DNA of 48,668 nucleotides from Kitasatospora xanthocidica (GCF_014656195.1 NZ_BNBY01000004.1:251106-299773); one strand, 5' to 3'; counted from the stretch's first letter, positions 1 to 8,047 are shown. The notes: a model not told the origin generated them from the letters alone. A program made the numbers and translations.

Positions 1-63
1 GCGGCGACGTTGCCCCAAACCTCTGACGAGCAGGAAGTTCCCTCTCTCGCCGGTAGATGATGA

Positions 64-97
64 CGGCCCGCGCCCCATGAGCCTGGGGCGCGGGCCG
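64..97 (-). terminator. Stem-loop terminator after the NUDIX gene
   Basis: A perfect 14-bp inverted repeat (64-77 with 84-97) with a 6-nt loop lies 20 bases beyond the stop of the minus-strand NUDIX gene. There is no T-tract, as is usual for actinobacterial hairpin terminators. Bases 1-63 show no gene I can support. Confidence 0.7.
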
Positions 98-117
98 ACT
101 ACACGCTGATACTGGAA

Positions 118-651
118 TTAGCGCTGCCACGAATCGAGGGAGACGCTCGGACCGTTATTGAGGTAGCTGATCAGGGCCTCCTTGGTGGTGGAGACGAATT
201 CCTCCGGCACAGCACCAGTGCCGACCCAGGCGACTTCCGAATGCTTGGCCGGCTCCCCGTTCGCAAGATCGCCGGCCCAACGGTGAGCGGCGAAAACGAC
301 GGTCAGGAAGCCGTTGGGCGCCTCAACTCCTTGGGCCCCGTGGATCACGTGGGCAAGACGCAGGTCCTCGGCAGCGACGACGAGCCCGGTCTCCTCCTTG
401 AGTTCGCGCACCGCTGTCTCGGTGACCGGTTCGCCTGGTTCGCTCTTACCGACAGGCAGATCCCACAGGCCTTGAGCGAACTTGGCCTTGGGTCCTCGGC
501 GCAGGAGGACGACCCGCTGGGCTTCGACGTCGTGGACGATGACAGCGGCGACCAACAGGGTCATCGACTCCATAGCGGGCTTGAGAGTGGCGGTCTGATC
601 GGCGGTCGGCTGAGCCACGTCAACGGGTCCTTCCTGTGGTGCGGCTGTCAT
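118..651 (-). CDS. NUDIX hydrolase
   Basis: This 177-residue protein has a perfect Nudix box: G68, E74, R82-E83, E86-E87 and G89, matching GX5EX7REUXEEXGU. The family hydrolyses nucleoside diphosphates linked to another moiety; the substrate cannot be read here. The box sits in a domain of about residues 30-160, preceded by about 28 poorly structured residues. The chosen ATG overlaps the TGA of the upstream regulator gene by 4 bases, so the two are probably co-transcribed and translationally coupled. A start at Met27 or Met30 is possible. The pairing with a regulator divergent from a radical SAM gene suggests a role in that locus, but this is inference. The NUDIX assignment is firm. Confidence 0.9.
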   Translation of the reverse strand: MTAAPQEGPVDVAQPTADQTATLKPAMESMTLLVAAVIVHDVEAQRVVLLRRGPKAKFAQGLWDLPVGKSEPGEPVTETAVRELKEETGLVVAAEDLRLAHVIHGAQGVEAPNGFLTVVFAAHRWAGDLANGEPAKHSEVAWVGTGAVPEEFVSTTKEALISYLNNGPSVSLDSWQR

Positions 652-2000
652 GTCAGTGCCTCGCGTGCGCGGCGCTCCAAGTCGACGGCTCCTGGGACAC
701 CGCGTCTACGGTAGATCGCCAAGCAAGGACGGATCGAGGAGACCGCTTTTCTCGTCCGATCCGAGGTCATGCCGGCCATGAGGTCAAGCGCGCGTCCCCA
801 TGTTGCGACTGCCTCGTCCGCTCGGGCTTGCGCGGCCAAGCTGTCCCCGAGGTCCGCGTAGGTGAGGGCATGCACGCGCTTGTACTTCGTGGCGTCCCAA
901 CGAATCAGCGCGGCACGGTGCTGCTGCTCGGTTCCCGCATGGTCTCCGAGGTCAGTGAGAGTACGGGCCGTGTGACTGGCGACGGTGCCGGCCACCGGCC
1001 CGCTGACGAGCGAGAAGCCGGCCTGCGAATCGCCGTCACGGGTAAGGGCGTTCTCGGCGGCGAGGAGCGCTCTGGCCGCAGCGGGCTTGTCCCGGACGGC
1101 GGCGAAAGCACGGGCGTGGGTGATATGGAGGAGCGCTTCGGTCTTTCCGTCCACACGACCGACGCTTCGGGCCAACGCGTTCTCGATCAATGCCACACAG
1201 TGGTGGGGCTGCTTGAGGCTGAGCGCCTGGTGGGCGAGGGCGCGCATCATCCATCCGGCGTGACCATGGGGATCCGCCTCCACGGCGAGCTGGTAACCGA
1301 CCTGGTAGTAGTGCTGAGCCGCGCCCTCCTGGCCGAGATCGTGGTGCTTCCACCCGGCGAGGTAGGCAAGTTCGGCCACGGCACCGAAGGCTCGGCACCG
1401 CGTGTTTTCGTCAGGGAAGCGGCCGTTGAGCATCGGGGCCGCTGTGTCAGCCAGGTAGGCGCTCACGGTGGTCAGCCCGTGCCCGCCGCCGAGTCGCTCG
1501 TCTGCCTCGCTGAACACGGCAGTGATCTGTCGAACGACCTCGACCTCCTCAGCACCGACACGAGCCTTGCCGGTCCGAGCCCGCATCAGACGCGAGATCG
1601 GCTCGGGGTCGTAGAGCAACGGCATGGCCACACCGGCGGTGGTGAATGCGGCCACGGCCAGAAAGCTTCGACGCTCGACATCCGCGCGGCCGAGATCGGC
1701 GGCAGCCTCGACCGGATCACCACTCACCGCCAAGGCCTCTTCCGGGGTGGCGAAACCGATTTCGGCCAAGGTGATCCGCCACCCGAGGCGGCGGGACAGC
1801 GCCTCGGCGATGTACTGACCGACCTGCCCTGCCGGCTGCGCGCCGTTGACCCAGTGGGCGACGGCGGACTTGTTGGTGAGCAGCGTGTCACCGTTCTCCG
1901 CACCGATGCGCCGTACGGCACCGGCTAACGCCTCGTAGGTCCATCTGCCGGCTGAAATCGCCTCTCTGAGGCGGTGATTGGGCTCCCTGCGTGTGGCCAC
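648..2000 (-). CDS. HTH-type transcriptional regulator with TPR-like C-terminal region
   Basis: This 450-residue protein has an N-terminal helix-turn-helix-like segment of about residues 10-75, including the stretch NKSAVAHWVNG. A hydrophobic stretch at about 131-150 follows, then a long helical, Ala- and Leu-rich region resembling tetratricopeptide repeats. This architecture is common among streptomycete regulators. It starts with GTG at 2000, preceded by an AGGGGA-like ribosome site. It is divergent from the HATPase/radical SAM operon and overlaps the NUDIX gene, so it is the obvious candidate regulator of the locus and perhaps of itself. No ligand or target is deducible. Confidence 0.8.
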   Translation of the reverse strand: MATRREPNHRLREAISAGRWTYEALAGAVRRIGAENGDTLLTNKSAVAHWVNGAQPAGQVGQYIAEALSRRLGWRITLAEIGFATPEEALAVSGDPVEAAADLGRADVERRSFLAVAAFTTAGVAMPLLYDPEPISRLMRARTGKARVGAEEVEVVRQITAVFSEADERLGGGHGLTTVSAYLADTAAPMLNGRFPDENTRCRAFGAVAELAYLAGWKHHDLGQEGAAQHYYQVGYQLAVEADPHGHAGWMMRALAHQALSLKQPHHCVALIENALARSVGRVDGKTEALLHITHARAFAAVRDKPAAARALLAAENALTRDGDSQAGFSLVSGPVAGTVASHTARTLTDLGDHAGTEQQHRAALIRWDATKYKRVHALTYADLGDSLAAQARADEAVATWGRALDLMAGMTSDRTRKAVSSIRPCLAIYRRRGVPGAVDLERRAREALT

Positions 2001-2160
2001 GATCGATCCCCTGAGGTGGAGGAGCTGTAAACCGCGTAAACCACTCTACGTGCTGGAACGCCTACCGATCGTGCCGTTGGGTCGGTTCACTGAATTCGAG
2101 CTTCCAGAGGTGCTGAGCTCTCACCGCCTCATCGATCAACGCCCCCGTGCTGGAGAACTG
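2001..2160. promoter_or_regulatory. Divergent promoter region with a GTAAACC direct repeat
   Basis: This 160-bp spacer separates the regulator from the HATPase gene and is more AT-rich than its surroundings. It holds two GTAAACC copies at 2027-2033 and 2036-2042, 9 bp apart, about one helical turn. Read on the minus strand, a -10-like TAGAGT lies at 2048-2043 next to the repeat, so a bound protein would cover the regulator's transcription start. The operator role is inferred from position. A clear -35 element was not found. Confidence 0.45.
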
Positions 2161-2886
2161 ATGAACACCGACGAGTGCGCTGTGCTCCCGATGTCGAAGA
2201 CCCGGGAGGTGCAACCGACGACAGCCGCGGTGCGATCCGCTCGGCGGTGGGTGGTGCACGCGGCCCGGTCCTTGCGCGGACTCCTCTCCGAGAAGTCGCT
2301 GCGGGAGGTCGAACTGTGTGCCGCCGAGGTGATCGCCAACGCTGTTGAGCACACCGGAGACCGCTGCCGGGTCACGGTCCAGTGGGTCGGCGGAAGGCTC
2401 CGGGTCGAGGTCGAGGATTCGAGTCCGCGCCTGCTGGAGCGGAGCGCTGTCGACGACCTGGCTACCGGCGGCCGCGGTCTCCTCCTGGTCGAGGCGCTGT
2501 CGCACGCATGGGGCTGGCACCCCGCGGACGAGGGCAAGGTGGTGTGGTTCGAGACCGTGCCCGACCTGATCGTCCCGGGGGACGCGAGGCTCGCCGAACT
2601 CGCCTCCACTACCCGTCTTCGCGCCTTGGAAGGTCGCGCGGTGACCACTCCCACCATGGCGCCTCGGTACGAGATCCGCCTGATCGACGTCCGCAGCCCC
2701 CACTTCGTCTCGCTGGAGTGCTGGGGGATCCATGACCGCGAGCAGCACGGGTACGTGCGCGTCCCGGGTTCCTCCGACCGGATCAGGCGCTTCTACACCG
2801 AGTCGGCCGCCCAGGCACACCTGCAAGTTCTGCTGACGGGTTCCGACCCCCTCGCGGCCCGACGCATCCGACCCATCAACGTCTGA
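2161..2886 (+). CDS. ATP-binding protein of the anti-sigma-factor kinase-like (HATPase) fold
   Basis: The 241-residue product has a GHKL ATPase domain at about residues 20-132: an N-box around N60 (EVIANAVEHT), a G1-like motif with D86, and a glycine loop GGRGLLLV at 103-110. This resembles the RsbW/SpoIIAB-like proteins abundant in Streptomyces, which bind ATP and may phosphorylate anti-anti-sigma partners. Residues 165-241 form an extra C-terminal region I do not recognise. The ATG at 2161 was chosen because GGAG lies 5 bases upstream; the frame is open further upstream without a good ribosome site. The radical SAM gene begins 25 bases downstream, so they probably share a transcript. Confidence 0.8.
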   Translation: MNTDECAVLPMSKTREVQPTTAAVRSARRWVVHAARSLRGLLSEKSLREVELCAAEVIANAVEHTGDRCRVTVQWVGGRLRVEVEDSSPRLLERSAVDDLATGGRGLLLVEALSHAWGWHPADEGKVVWFETVPDLIVPGDARLAELASTTRLRALEGRAVTTPTMAPRYEIRLIDVRSPHFVSLECWGIHDREQHGYVRVPGSSDRIRRFYTESAAQAHLQVLLTGSDPLAARRIRPINV

Positions 2887-2911
2887 ATCAACCGAGTGAA
2901 GGGTGGCCACG

Positions 2912-4032
2912 ATGCACGATCTGATCGCGAGTCCGTTCCTCAACAGCTTCGTTCTGTTGCGCCCGGGCCGGCTGGAGGGCATCAAGCTGCCCGAACGACG
3001 GTTCCGGGAGCTGGAACGCGCCCGAGACTCCGGGGCCACCCTCCCGTTCTGGCTCACGGATGCCGCCCGCGCCCGATGGAACGTCGAGCTGTCGGTCCGG
3101 CTGACGAGCGAGGCCGTCCTGGTCCGCGACACGTCGATGTTCGGGCACAGCCGTGCGAGCTGGGAGATCAACCTCGGATGCGATCTCGACTGTGAGCACT
3201 GTTACCTCGGGCAGAAGCGGTTCGCCGGCCTGGACGGGAAAGGCAAGCGCCGTCTGCTGCTGACCCTGCGGGACGCCGGAATCCTCTGGCTCCAGATCAC
3301 CGGGGGCGAGGCACTGATCGACCCCCACTTCGCCGCCTCATGCCGGCTCGCGCACGACCTGGGGATGATGACCGAGGTCCTGACGAACGGCACCCGGCTC
3401 TCGAACCCTGACATCCTGGCTGCGCTCAACGCCGGTAGGCCGTACAGGGTCACCGTCTCCCTCTACGGGGCGACCGCTGAGACATACGACTCGTTCACCC
3501 GTCGTCGAGGCGCCTTCAAACGGGTCACGGCCGGACTGGCCGCTGGGATCGCGGCCGGGCTTCCCCTGCAACTGGCGTTGATCGTCACCGCGCAGAACGC
3601 GCACGAGCACGAGCAGATGCTCGCAATGGCGGACGAACTCGGCCTTCCCGCAAGGAATACACCCACATGTCGCCCACGATCTACGGCGGCGCCGAATCAC
3701 TCGCCTCCCAGTCGCCCGCTCACCTGAAGCCACTCGCACGGTTCACGGGCTGCAACGCCGGACACACGTTCTTGCACGTCGACCCGCACGGGCAGGCGTC
3801 GATCTGCAAGGTCGGCCGGGACGAGCAGATCGACCTCATGACCGAAGGCCTGCAAGGCCTTGGCCGGCTCGGCGGAATCGCCGACCGCCTCATGCTTCGC
3901 ACGGGTGGCTGCGCCGGCTGCCAGCTCTCCGACAATTGTTCGGTTTGCCGGCCGCTGGCCAAGCGCTACCAGGAGGCGAAGGCACCACTGAACACCTACT
4001 GCCGGCACGGACAGAAGGGAAACACCACATGA
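2912..4032 (+). pseudogene. Radical SAM/SPASM peptide maturase, interrupted by a one-base frameshift
   Basis: Read across a frameshift near 3647-3651, this is a 373-residue radical SAM protein. The cluster motif CX3CX2C is at C90, C94 and C97, followed by a GGE SAM-binding motif. After the shift the C-terminus is a complete SPASM domain: CX12GX4C (C281, C299), CX2CX5CX2C (C334, C337, C343, C346) and C364, ligands for two auxiliary iron-sulfur clusters. Such enzymes cross-link or oxidise RiPP precursors. The first frame runs out of order after GLP and ends at 3727; the other frame resumes with RKEYTHMSPTIYGG. One missing C in the CCC run explains it. This could be a real mutation or a sequencing error. 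The ATG at 2912 has AAGGG upstream. Confidence 0.8.
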
Positions 4033-4163
4033 CCGCTGTCATGATCGAGATGACCGCCACCCGCCGCGAGAACGACGACGAGACGTTGGGGTTCATCGAC
4101 GACATGGAGGACTTCGGCACTGACGCCCTCCCCGGGTGCAGCGACGACAACCCGTACCGCTGA
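4029..4163 (+). CDS. Candidate RiPP precursor peptide, 44 residues
   Basis: This short gene starts at an ATG overlapping the TGA of the radical SAM gene (ATGA) and encodes 44 residues. Twelve are acidic, spread from residue 7 to 40, giving a leader-like acidic helix (FIDDMEDFGTD at 22-32). The tail is LPGCSDDNPYR (34-44) with one cysteine (C37) and one tyrosine (Y43). Small size, coupling to a SPASM enzyme and a compact tail are what a RiPP precursor would show. Modification could involve C37, Y43, D39/D40 or N41, but nothing in the sequence fixes this. I do not recognise it as a named RiPP class. The alternative is a small structural partner of the enzyme. Confidence 0.65.
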   Translation: MTAVMIEMTATRRENDDETLGFIDDMEDFGTDALPGCSDDNPYR

Positions 4164-4171
4164 GGTAGGAC

Positions 4172-4209
4172 CCCGGAGGCCGACGGCTGTTCCGCCGTCG
4201 GCCTCCGGG
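4172..4209 (+). terminator. Strong hairpin between the peptide gene and the kinase gene
   Basis: A perfect 16-bp stem (4172-4187 with 4194-4209) with a 6-nt loop begins 8 bases after the peptide stop. There is no T-tract. It may be a partial terminator or a 3' stabiliser that keeps peptide mRNA above that of the downstream kinase, whose start is only 22 bases further on. Confidence 0.65.
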
Positions 4210-4231
4210 CTGGCTCTGGGAGCCTGGGCAC

Positions 4232-5041
4232 GTGACCACCACCCGCTTCGACTGGGCGGACCTGCCTGACGCGGTACACCAGGCCGTCCACGCCCACCTC
4301 CGCTCGCCGGTCCTCACCTCGGAGACCGTCTCCGCCGGATTCAACTCCGAGATCGCCGCCAAGCTCACCACGGACAAGGGCACCGTCTTCGTCAAAGGGA
4401 TGCGGTTGAGCCACCCACGTGTGTGGACGCAGCAACGTGAGGCGGAGATCAACCGGTACGTGAAGGGCCTCGCACCCCCGCTGTTGTGGCACCTGGAGGT
4501 GGACGGCTGGAGCCTCGTCGCGTTCGAGTACGTCGAGGCCCGCCACGCCGACTATCGGGCAACCGGGGACTTGAAGCTGATGGTCGACGCCCTCGGCCGG
4601 CTCGGTCGCACCCCGTGCCCGCCGGTCGAACTCCGTCGCGCCGAGCAGCGCTGGGCCGCCTACGTGGACGACCCAGGGGTGCTGTCGCGATTCGCCGGCG
4701 GTTCCCTGCTGCACACCGACCTGAACAACGAGAACGTGCTGGTCCAAGACGACCGCGCCCTGCTGATCGATTGGGCATGGGCCACCCGTGGAGCGCCCTG
4801 GATCGACCCGGCCCTGTGGGTCATCTGGCTGATCGCCGCGGGTGGCCACGGCCCGGCTGCCGCAGAGGCCTGGGCTGCCGAAGTTCCGGCCTGGGAGACC
4901 GGCGATCCGGCCGTGGTGGACGCCTTCGCGCAGGCGCAGGCCCGCTTGTGGGCCGACATCGCCGGAGAGAGCCCGGACCCGTGGACCGCCGGCCTGGCTC
5001 AAGCGGCTCAGCGCTGGGCCCTCTTCCGGAAACGTCGGTGA
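4232..5041 (+). CDS. APH-fold phosphotransferase
   Basis: This 269-residue protein has the aminoglycoside-phosphotransferase/choline-kinase fold. Likely ATP-binding Lys is K55 (VFVKG). The catalytic loop is HTDLNNEN (H161, D163, N168) and the metal-binding Asp is D180 in LIDWAW. The GTG start has GGGAG 9 bases upstream. APH-fold enzymes phosphorylate small molecules or sometimes proteins; no substrate can be read here. Following a radical SAM gene and its candidate peptide on the same strand, it may phosphorylate the modified peptide, act in self-protection, or be unrelated. It is not diagnostic of any known aminoglycoside-resistance class. Confidence 0.8.
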   Translation: MTTTRFDWADLPDAVHQAVHAHLRSPVLTSETVSAGFNSEIAAKLTTDKGTVFVKGMRLSHPRVWTQQREAEINRYVKGLAPPLLWHLEVDGWSLVAFEYVEARHADYRATGDLKLMVDALGRLGRTPCPPVELRRAEQRWAAYVDDPGVLSRFAGGSLLHTDLNNENVLVQDDRALLIDWAWATRGAPWIDPALWVIWLIAAGGHGPAAAEAWAAEVPAWETGDPAVVDAFAQAQARLWADIAGESPDPWTAGLAQAAQRWALFRKRR

Positions 5042-5260
5042 CGCCGCCGAACCGAGCCGCCGTGCAGTCGTTCGTTCCCCGCTTCCGACGCACGAACCCG
5101 TCCGTCCCTGACGCACCGAACACCCGGGTCAGTCGTGTCCCGGCTGCGGATGTCAGTGCCCGGGTGCAGACTCGCAGGTGGCCGGGGCGGGGGCGTGCGC
5201 GCGTCCGACGGAACTGTTCCGGCCCAACCCGGTCACTCTGCGTCGAAGGGGCACCACTCC

Positions 5261-6040
5261 ATGCTCACCACCGACTTCCCCACCGGCTCCCCCTGCTGGG
5301 TCGACCTCGGCAGCCCGGACATCCCCGCGACCGCCGAGTTCTACGGCAAGGTCTTCGGCTGGACCTTCCAGGAGGTTCCCGAGGCCGGCGGCTACGGCTT
5401 CTTCCAGTTGAACGGCAGGACCGTCGGCGCCCTCGGCAACCTGGACGAGGGCGCCCGGTCCGCCTGGACGACGTACTTCCGCTGCGCGGACGTGGACGCC
5501 ACCGTGAACGCCGCGGAGAAGGCCGGTGCGACCGTCCGGGTGCCGCCGATGGACGTCATGCGGGCGGGCCGGTTCGCCGCGCTCACCGATCCGCAGGGCG
5601 CCGAGTTCGCCGTGTGGGAGGCGGGCGACACCAAGGGGCTGGACGTCGTCTCCGAGGACGACGCGCTGGTCTGGTCCGAGCTGCACACCTCGGACCAGGA
5701 CGGCGCCTTCGAGTTCTACCGGCGGCTGTTCTCCTGGCGGGTGGAGCACTTCGAGCCGTCCCCGGGCATGAGCTACCGGGTGGTCTCCACCGCCGAGGGC
5801 GACCAGCAGGAGACCAGCTTCGGCGGTATCGCCCCGACGATGTCCCCGGAGCAGCCCTCGGCCTGGACGCCGTACTTCGCCGCCGCCGACGTGGACGCGG
5901 TGATCGCCAAGGCCACGGCGGCCGGCGGTTCGGTGCTGATGCCGGCCTCGGACGTGGAGAACGTCGGCCGGCTGGCCTGGCTGGCGGACCCGAACGGCGC
6001 CCCGTTCGCCCTGATCAAGGGCGAGCCGCGCGAGTCCTGA
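5261..6040 (+). CDS. Tandem-domain VOC (glyoxalase/bleomycin-resistance fold) protein
   Basis: The 259-residue protein holds two VOC domains, about residues 8-118 and 130-255, each starting with a W-x-(D/E)-L segment (CWVDLGS and VWSELHT) and ending in a DP-x-GA-x-FA(L/V) strand. VOC proteins are metal-dependent lyases, dioxygenases or drug-binding proteins; the substrate is unknown. The ATG at 5261 was chosen because it begins the conserved domain and has an AAGGGG site about 10 bases before it. A related gene lies at 30320-31102. Its stop region is repeated at 13-bp intervals and then followed by a bidirectional hairpin facing hisF. It is probably monocistronic. Confidence 0.85.
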   Translation: MLTTDFPTGSPCWVDLGSPDIPATAEFYGKVFGWTFQEVPEAGGYGFFQLNGRTVGALGNLDEGARSAWTTYFRCADVDATVNAAEKAGATVRVPPMDVMRAGRFAALTDPQGAEFAVWEAGDTKGLDVVSEDDALVWSELHTSDQDGAFEFYRRLFSWRVEHFEPSPGMSYRVVSTAEGDQQETSFGGIAPTMSPEQPSAWTPYFAAADVDAVIAKATAAGGSVLMPASDVENVGRLAWLADPNGAPFALIKGEPRES

Positions 6041-6065
6041 GCGGGAGTCCTGGACACGAGTCCGG
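6032..6065. repeat. Three 13-bp repeats covering the VOC gene stop
   Basis: The octamer GAGTCC(T/G)G occurs at 6032, 6045 and 6058, exactly 13 bp apart. The first copy carries the TGA stop of the VOC gene; the second has TGG at that place. Confidence 0.6.
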
Positions 6066-6074
6066 ATACGCGAA

Positions 6075-6103
6075 GGGCCCGCGGTTCGAGGAACCGCGGG
6101 CCC
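6075..6103. terminator. Bidirectional hairpin between the VOC gene and hisF
   Basis: A perfect 13-bp stem (6075-6087 with 6091-6103) with a 3-nt loop lies between the convergent VOC gene and hisF, so it probably terminates both transcripts. Confidence 0.8.
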
Positions 6104-6120
6104 ACGCGTACGAACGCGGC

Positions 6121-6891
6121 TCACCGCACCGGGTGGCCGGCCTCCCGCAGCGCGTCCTTGACCTGGCCGATCCGCAGGTCCCCGAAGTGGAAGACGCTGG
6201 CGGCCAGCACCGCGTCGGCGCCCGCCTCGACGGCCGGGGCGAAGTCGGCGAGCTTGCCGGCCCCGCCGGAGGCGATCACCGGCACCGAGACGGCCTTGCG
6301 CACGGCCCGGATCATGTCCAGGTCGTAGCCGTCCTTGGTGCCGTCCGCGTCCATCGAGTTGAGCAGGATCTCGCCGGCGCCCAGCTCGGCCGCGCGGCCC
6401 GCCCATTCGACGGCGTCCAGGCCGGTGCCCTGGCGGCCGCCGTGCGTGGTGACCTCGAAGCCGGACTCGGTCTCGACGCCGTCGGGGCAGCGCCGGGCGT
6501 CGACCGAGAGCACCAGCACCTGCCGGCCGAACCGCCGGGCGATCTCCCGGACCAGCTCCGGCCGGGCGATGGCGGCGGTGTTGACGCCGACCTTGTCGGC
6601 ACCGGCCCGCAGCAGCTTGTCGACGTCCTCGACGGCGCGGATGCCGCCGCCGACGGTGAGCGGGATGAAGACCTGCTCGGCGGTGCGGCGGACCACGTCG
6701 TAGGTGGTCTCCCGGTCGCCGGAGGAGGCGGTGATGTCGAGGAAGGTGAGCTCGTCGGCGCCCTCGGCGTCGTAGAGCTTGGCCATCTCGACCGGGTCGC
6801 CGGCGTCGCGCAGGTTCTGGAAGTTGACGCCCTTGACCACCCGCCCGGCGTCGACGTCCAGGCAGGGGATGACACGTACGGCGAGGGTCAC
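6121..6891 (-). CDS. hisF: Imidazole glycerol phosphate synthase cyclase subunit HisF
   Basis: This 256-residue TIM-barrel enzyme takes ammonia from HisH and converts PRFAR to imidazole glycerol phosphate and AICAR. The catalytic aspartates are recognisable: D12 in VIPCLDVD and the Asp of LSVDAR in the middle of the barrel. Phosphate-binding loops VGGGIR and SGGAGK are also present. The GTG start at 6891 overlaps the stop of the ridA-like gene by 4 bases. It is the last gene of the histidine operon and is followed by a strong hairpin. Length and motifs match the family fully. Confidence 0.97.
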   Translation of the reverse strand: MTLAVRVIPCLDVDAGRVVKGVNFQNLRDAGDPVEMAKLYDAEGADELTFLDITASSGDRETTYDVVRRTAEQVFIPLTVGGGIRAVEDVDKLLRAGADKVGVNTAAIARPELVREIARRFGRQVLVLSVDARRCPDGVETESGFEVTTHGGRQGTGLDAVEWAGRAAELGAGEILLNSMDADGTKDGYDLDMIRAVRKAVSVPVIASGGAGKLADFAPAVEAGADAVLAASVFHFGDLRIGQVKDALREAGHPVR

Positions 6892-7328
6892 GGCTGTTTG
6901 CCTTCCGGGGCTTCCAGGGTCTTTGCCAGCCCGGAGCGGTAGGCGTCGAGCTCGACCTCGACCATCATCCGGGAGTCGATCAGTCCCTCGACCACCACCA
7001 TGGTGGCCACCGGGCGTGCGGCGTCGAAGAGTTCGTGGTGGGCGCGGCCCACCTCCTCGGCGTCGCGGACGTGGGTGATGTACATCCGGGTGCGGACCAC
7101 GTCGTCCGCCGTCAGACCGTACGCGGCCAGGGCCTTGAGCCCGACGCCGAACGCGGCGAGGGTCTGCCGGTACGGGTCGCCCTCGTGCTCGATCCGGCCG
7201 TCCACCCAGGCGGTGGAGCCGGCCACGTGCACGTGGTCGCCCGCGGCGACGGCCCGGGAGTAGCCGAACTCGTCCTCCCAGGGGGAGAATCCACTGATCC
7301 GGCCACGCACGATCCGACCATCCGTCAT
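6888..7328 (-). CDS. RidA family (YjgF/YER057c/UK114-like) protein
   Basis: This 146-residue protein has the RidA-like fold, with the conserved R-x-x-x-Y-I-T motif (RTRMYITHV), followed by [21 protein letters not shown]. RidA enzymes hydrolyse reactive enamine/imine intermediates released by PLP enzymes. It overlaps both neighbours by 4 bases (priA upstream, hisF downstream), so it is fully coupled into the histidine operon. A role in clearing reactive intermediates near histidine or purine metabolism is plausible but unproven, and the substrate may differ because RidA subfamilies vary. Confidence 0.85.
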   Translation of the reverse strand: MTDGRIVRGRISGFSPWEDEFGYSRAVAAGDHVHVAGSTAWVDGRIEHEGDPYRQTLAAFGVGLKALAAYGLTADDVVRTRMYITHVRDAEEVGRAHHELFDAARPVATMVVVEGLIDSRMMVEVELDAYRSGLAKTLEAPEGKQP

Positions 7329-8047
7329 CCTGAAACCGCCTCCAGGGCCTCTTCGAGGGTGAACTTCTGCTCGTAGAGTGCCTTGCCCACGATGGCGCCC
7401 TCGACACCCTCGCCGACGAGCGTGGCGATGGCGCGCAGGTCGTCCAGCGAGGAGACGCCGCCGGAGGCGACGACCGGGCGGTCGGTGGCGGCGCAGACGT
7501 CGCGCAGCAGCTGCAGGTTGGGGCCGGTCAGGGTGCCGTCGCGGTTGACGTCGGTGACGACGTAGCGGGCGCAGCCTTCCTGGTTCAGGCGCTCCAGCAC
7601 GTCGAAGAGCTGGCCGCCGTCGCGGGTCCAGCCGCGGCCGCGCAGGGTGGTGCCGACCACGTCCAGGCCGACGGCGATCTTGTCGCCGTGCTCGGCGATG
7701 GCCTTGGCGACCCACTCGGGGGCCTCCAGGGCGGCGGTGCCGAGGTTGACCCGGGTGCAGCCGGTGGCCAGCGCGCGGGCGAGCGACTCGTCGTCGCGGA
7801 TGCCGCCGGACAGCTCGACCTTGATGTCCAGCTGTCCGGTGACCTCGCGCAGCAGCTCGTAGTTGCTGCCCGTTCCGAAGGCAGCGTCCAGGTCGACCAG
7901 GTGCAGCCACTCGGCGCCGGCGTTCTGCCAGGCGAGGGCGGCGGCCAGCGGTTCGCCGAAGGAGGTCTCGGTGCCGGAGGCGCCCTTGACCAGGCGGACG
8001 GCCTGACCGTCGCGGACGTCGACGGCGGGCAGCAGTTCAAGGCTCAT
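7325..8047 (-). CDS. priA: Bifunctional phosphoribosyl isomerase PriA (HisA/TrpF)
   Basis: The 240-residue TIM barrel isomerises ProFAR (histidine pathway, HisA reaction). In actinobacteria it also isomerises phosphoribosyl anthranilate (tryptophan pathway, TrpF reaction). Likely catalytic residues are D10 in LPAVDVRDG and D166 in VVTDVNRDG. The loop TTLRGRGW, with R138 and W140, matches the PriA loop whose Arg and Trp switch conformation for the TrpF substrate. It lies in the operon 20 bases after hisH and overlaps the RidA gene by 4 bases. Dual function rests on family knowledge. Confidence 0.93.
   Translation of the reverse strand: MSLELLPAVDVRDGQAVRLVKGASGTETSFGEPLAAALAWQNAGAEWLHLVDLDAAFGTGSNYELLREVTGQLDIKVELSGGIRDDESLARALATGCTRVNLGTAALEAPEWVAKAIAEHGDKIAVGLDVVGTTLRGRGWTRDGGQLFDVLERLNQEGCARYVVTDVNRDGTLTGPNLQLLRDVCAATDRPVVASGGVSSLDDLRAIATLVGEGVEGAIVGKALYEQKFTLEEALEAVSG

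Noticed and set aside
1978..2160. Upstream extension of the HATPase gene
   Set aside because: The extension has no ribosome site and overlaps the divergent regulator; the ATG at 2161 has GGAG at good spacing.
3667..4032. Separate SPASM-only protein starting at the ATG at 3667
   Set aside because: The ATG is internal to the RKEYTHMSPTIYGG run that continues the radical SAM protein in the other frame, and it lacks a ribosome site; a frameshifted single gene is simpler.
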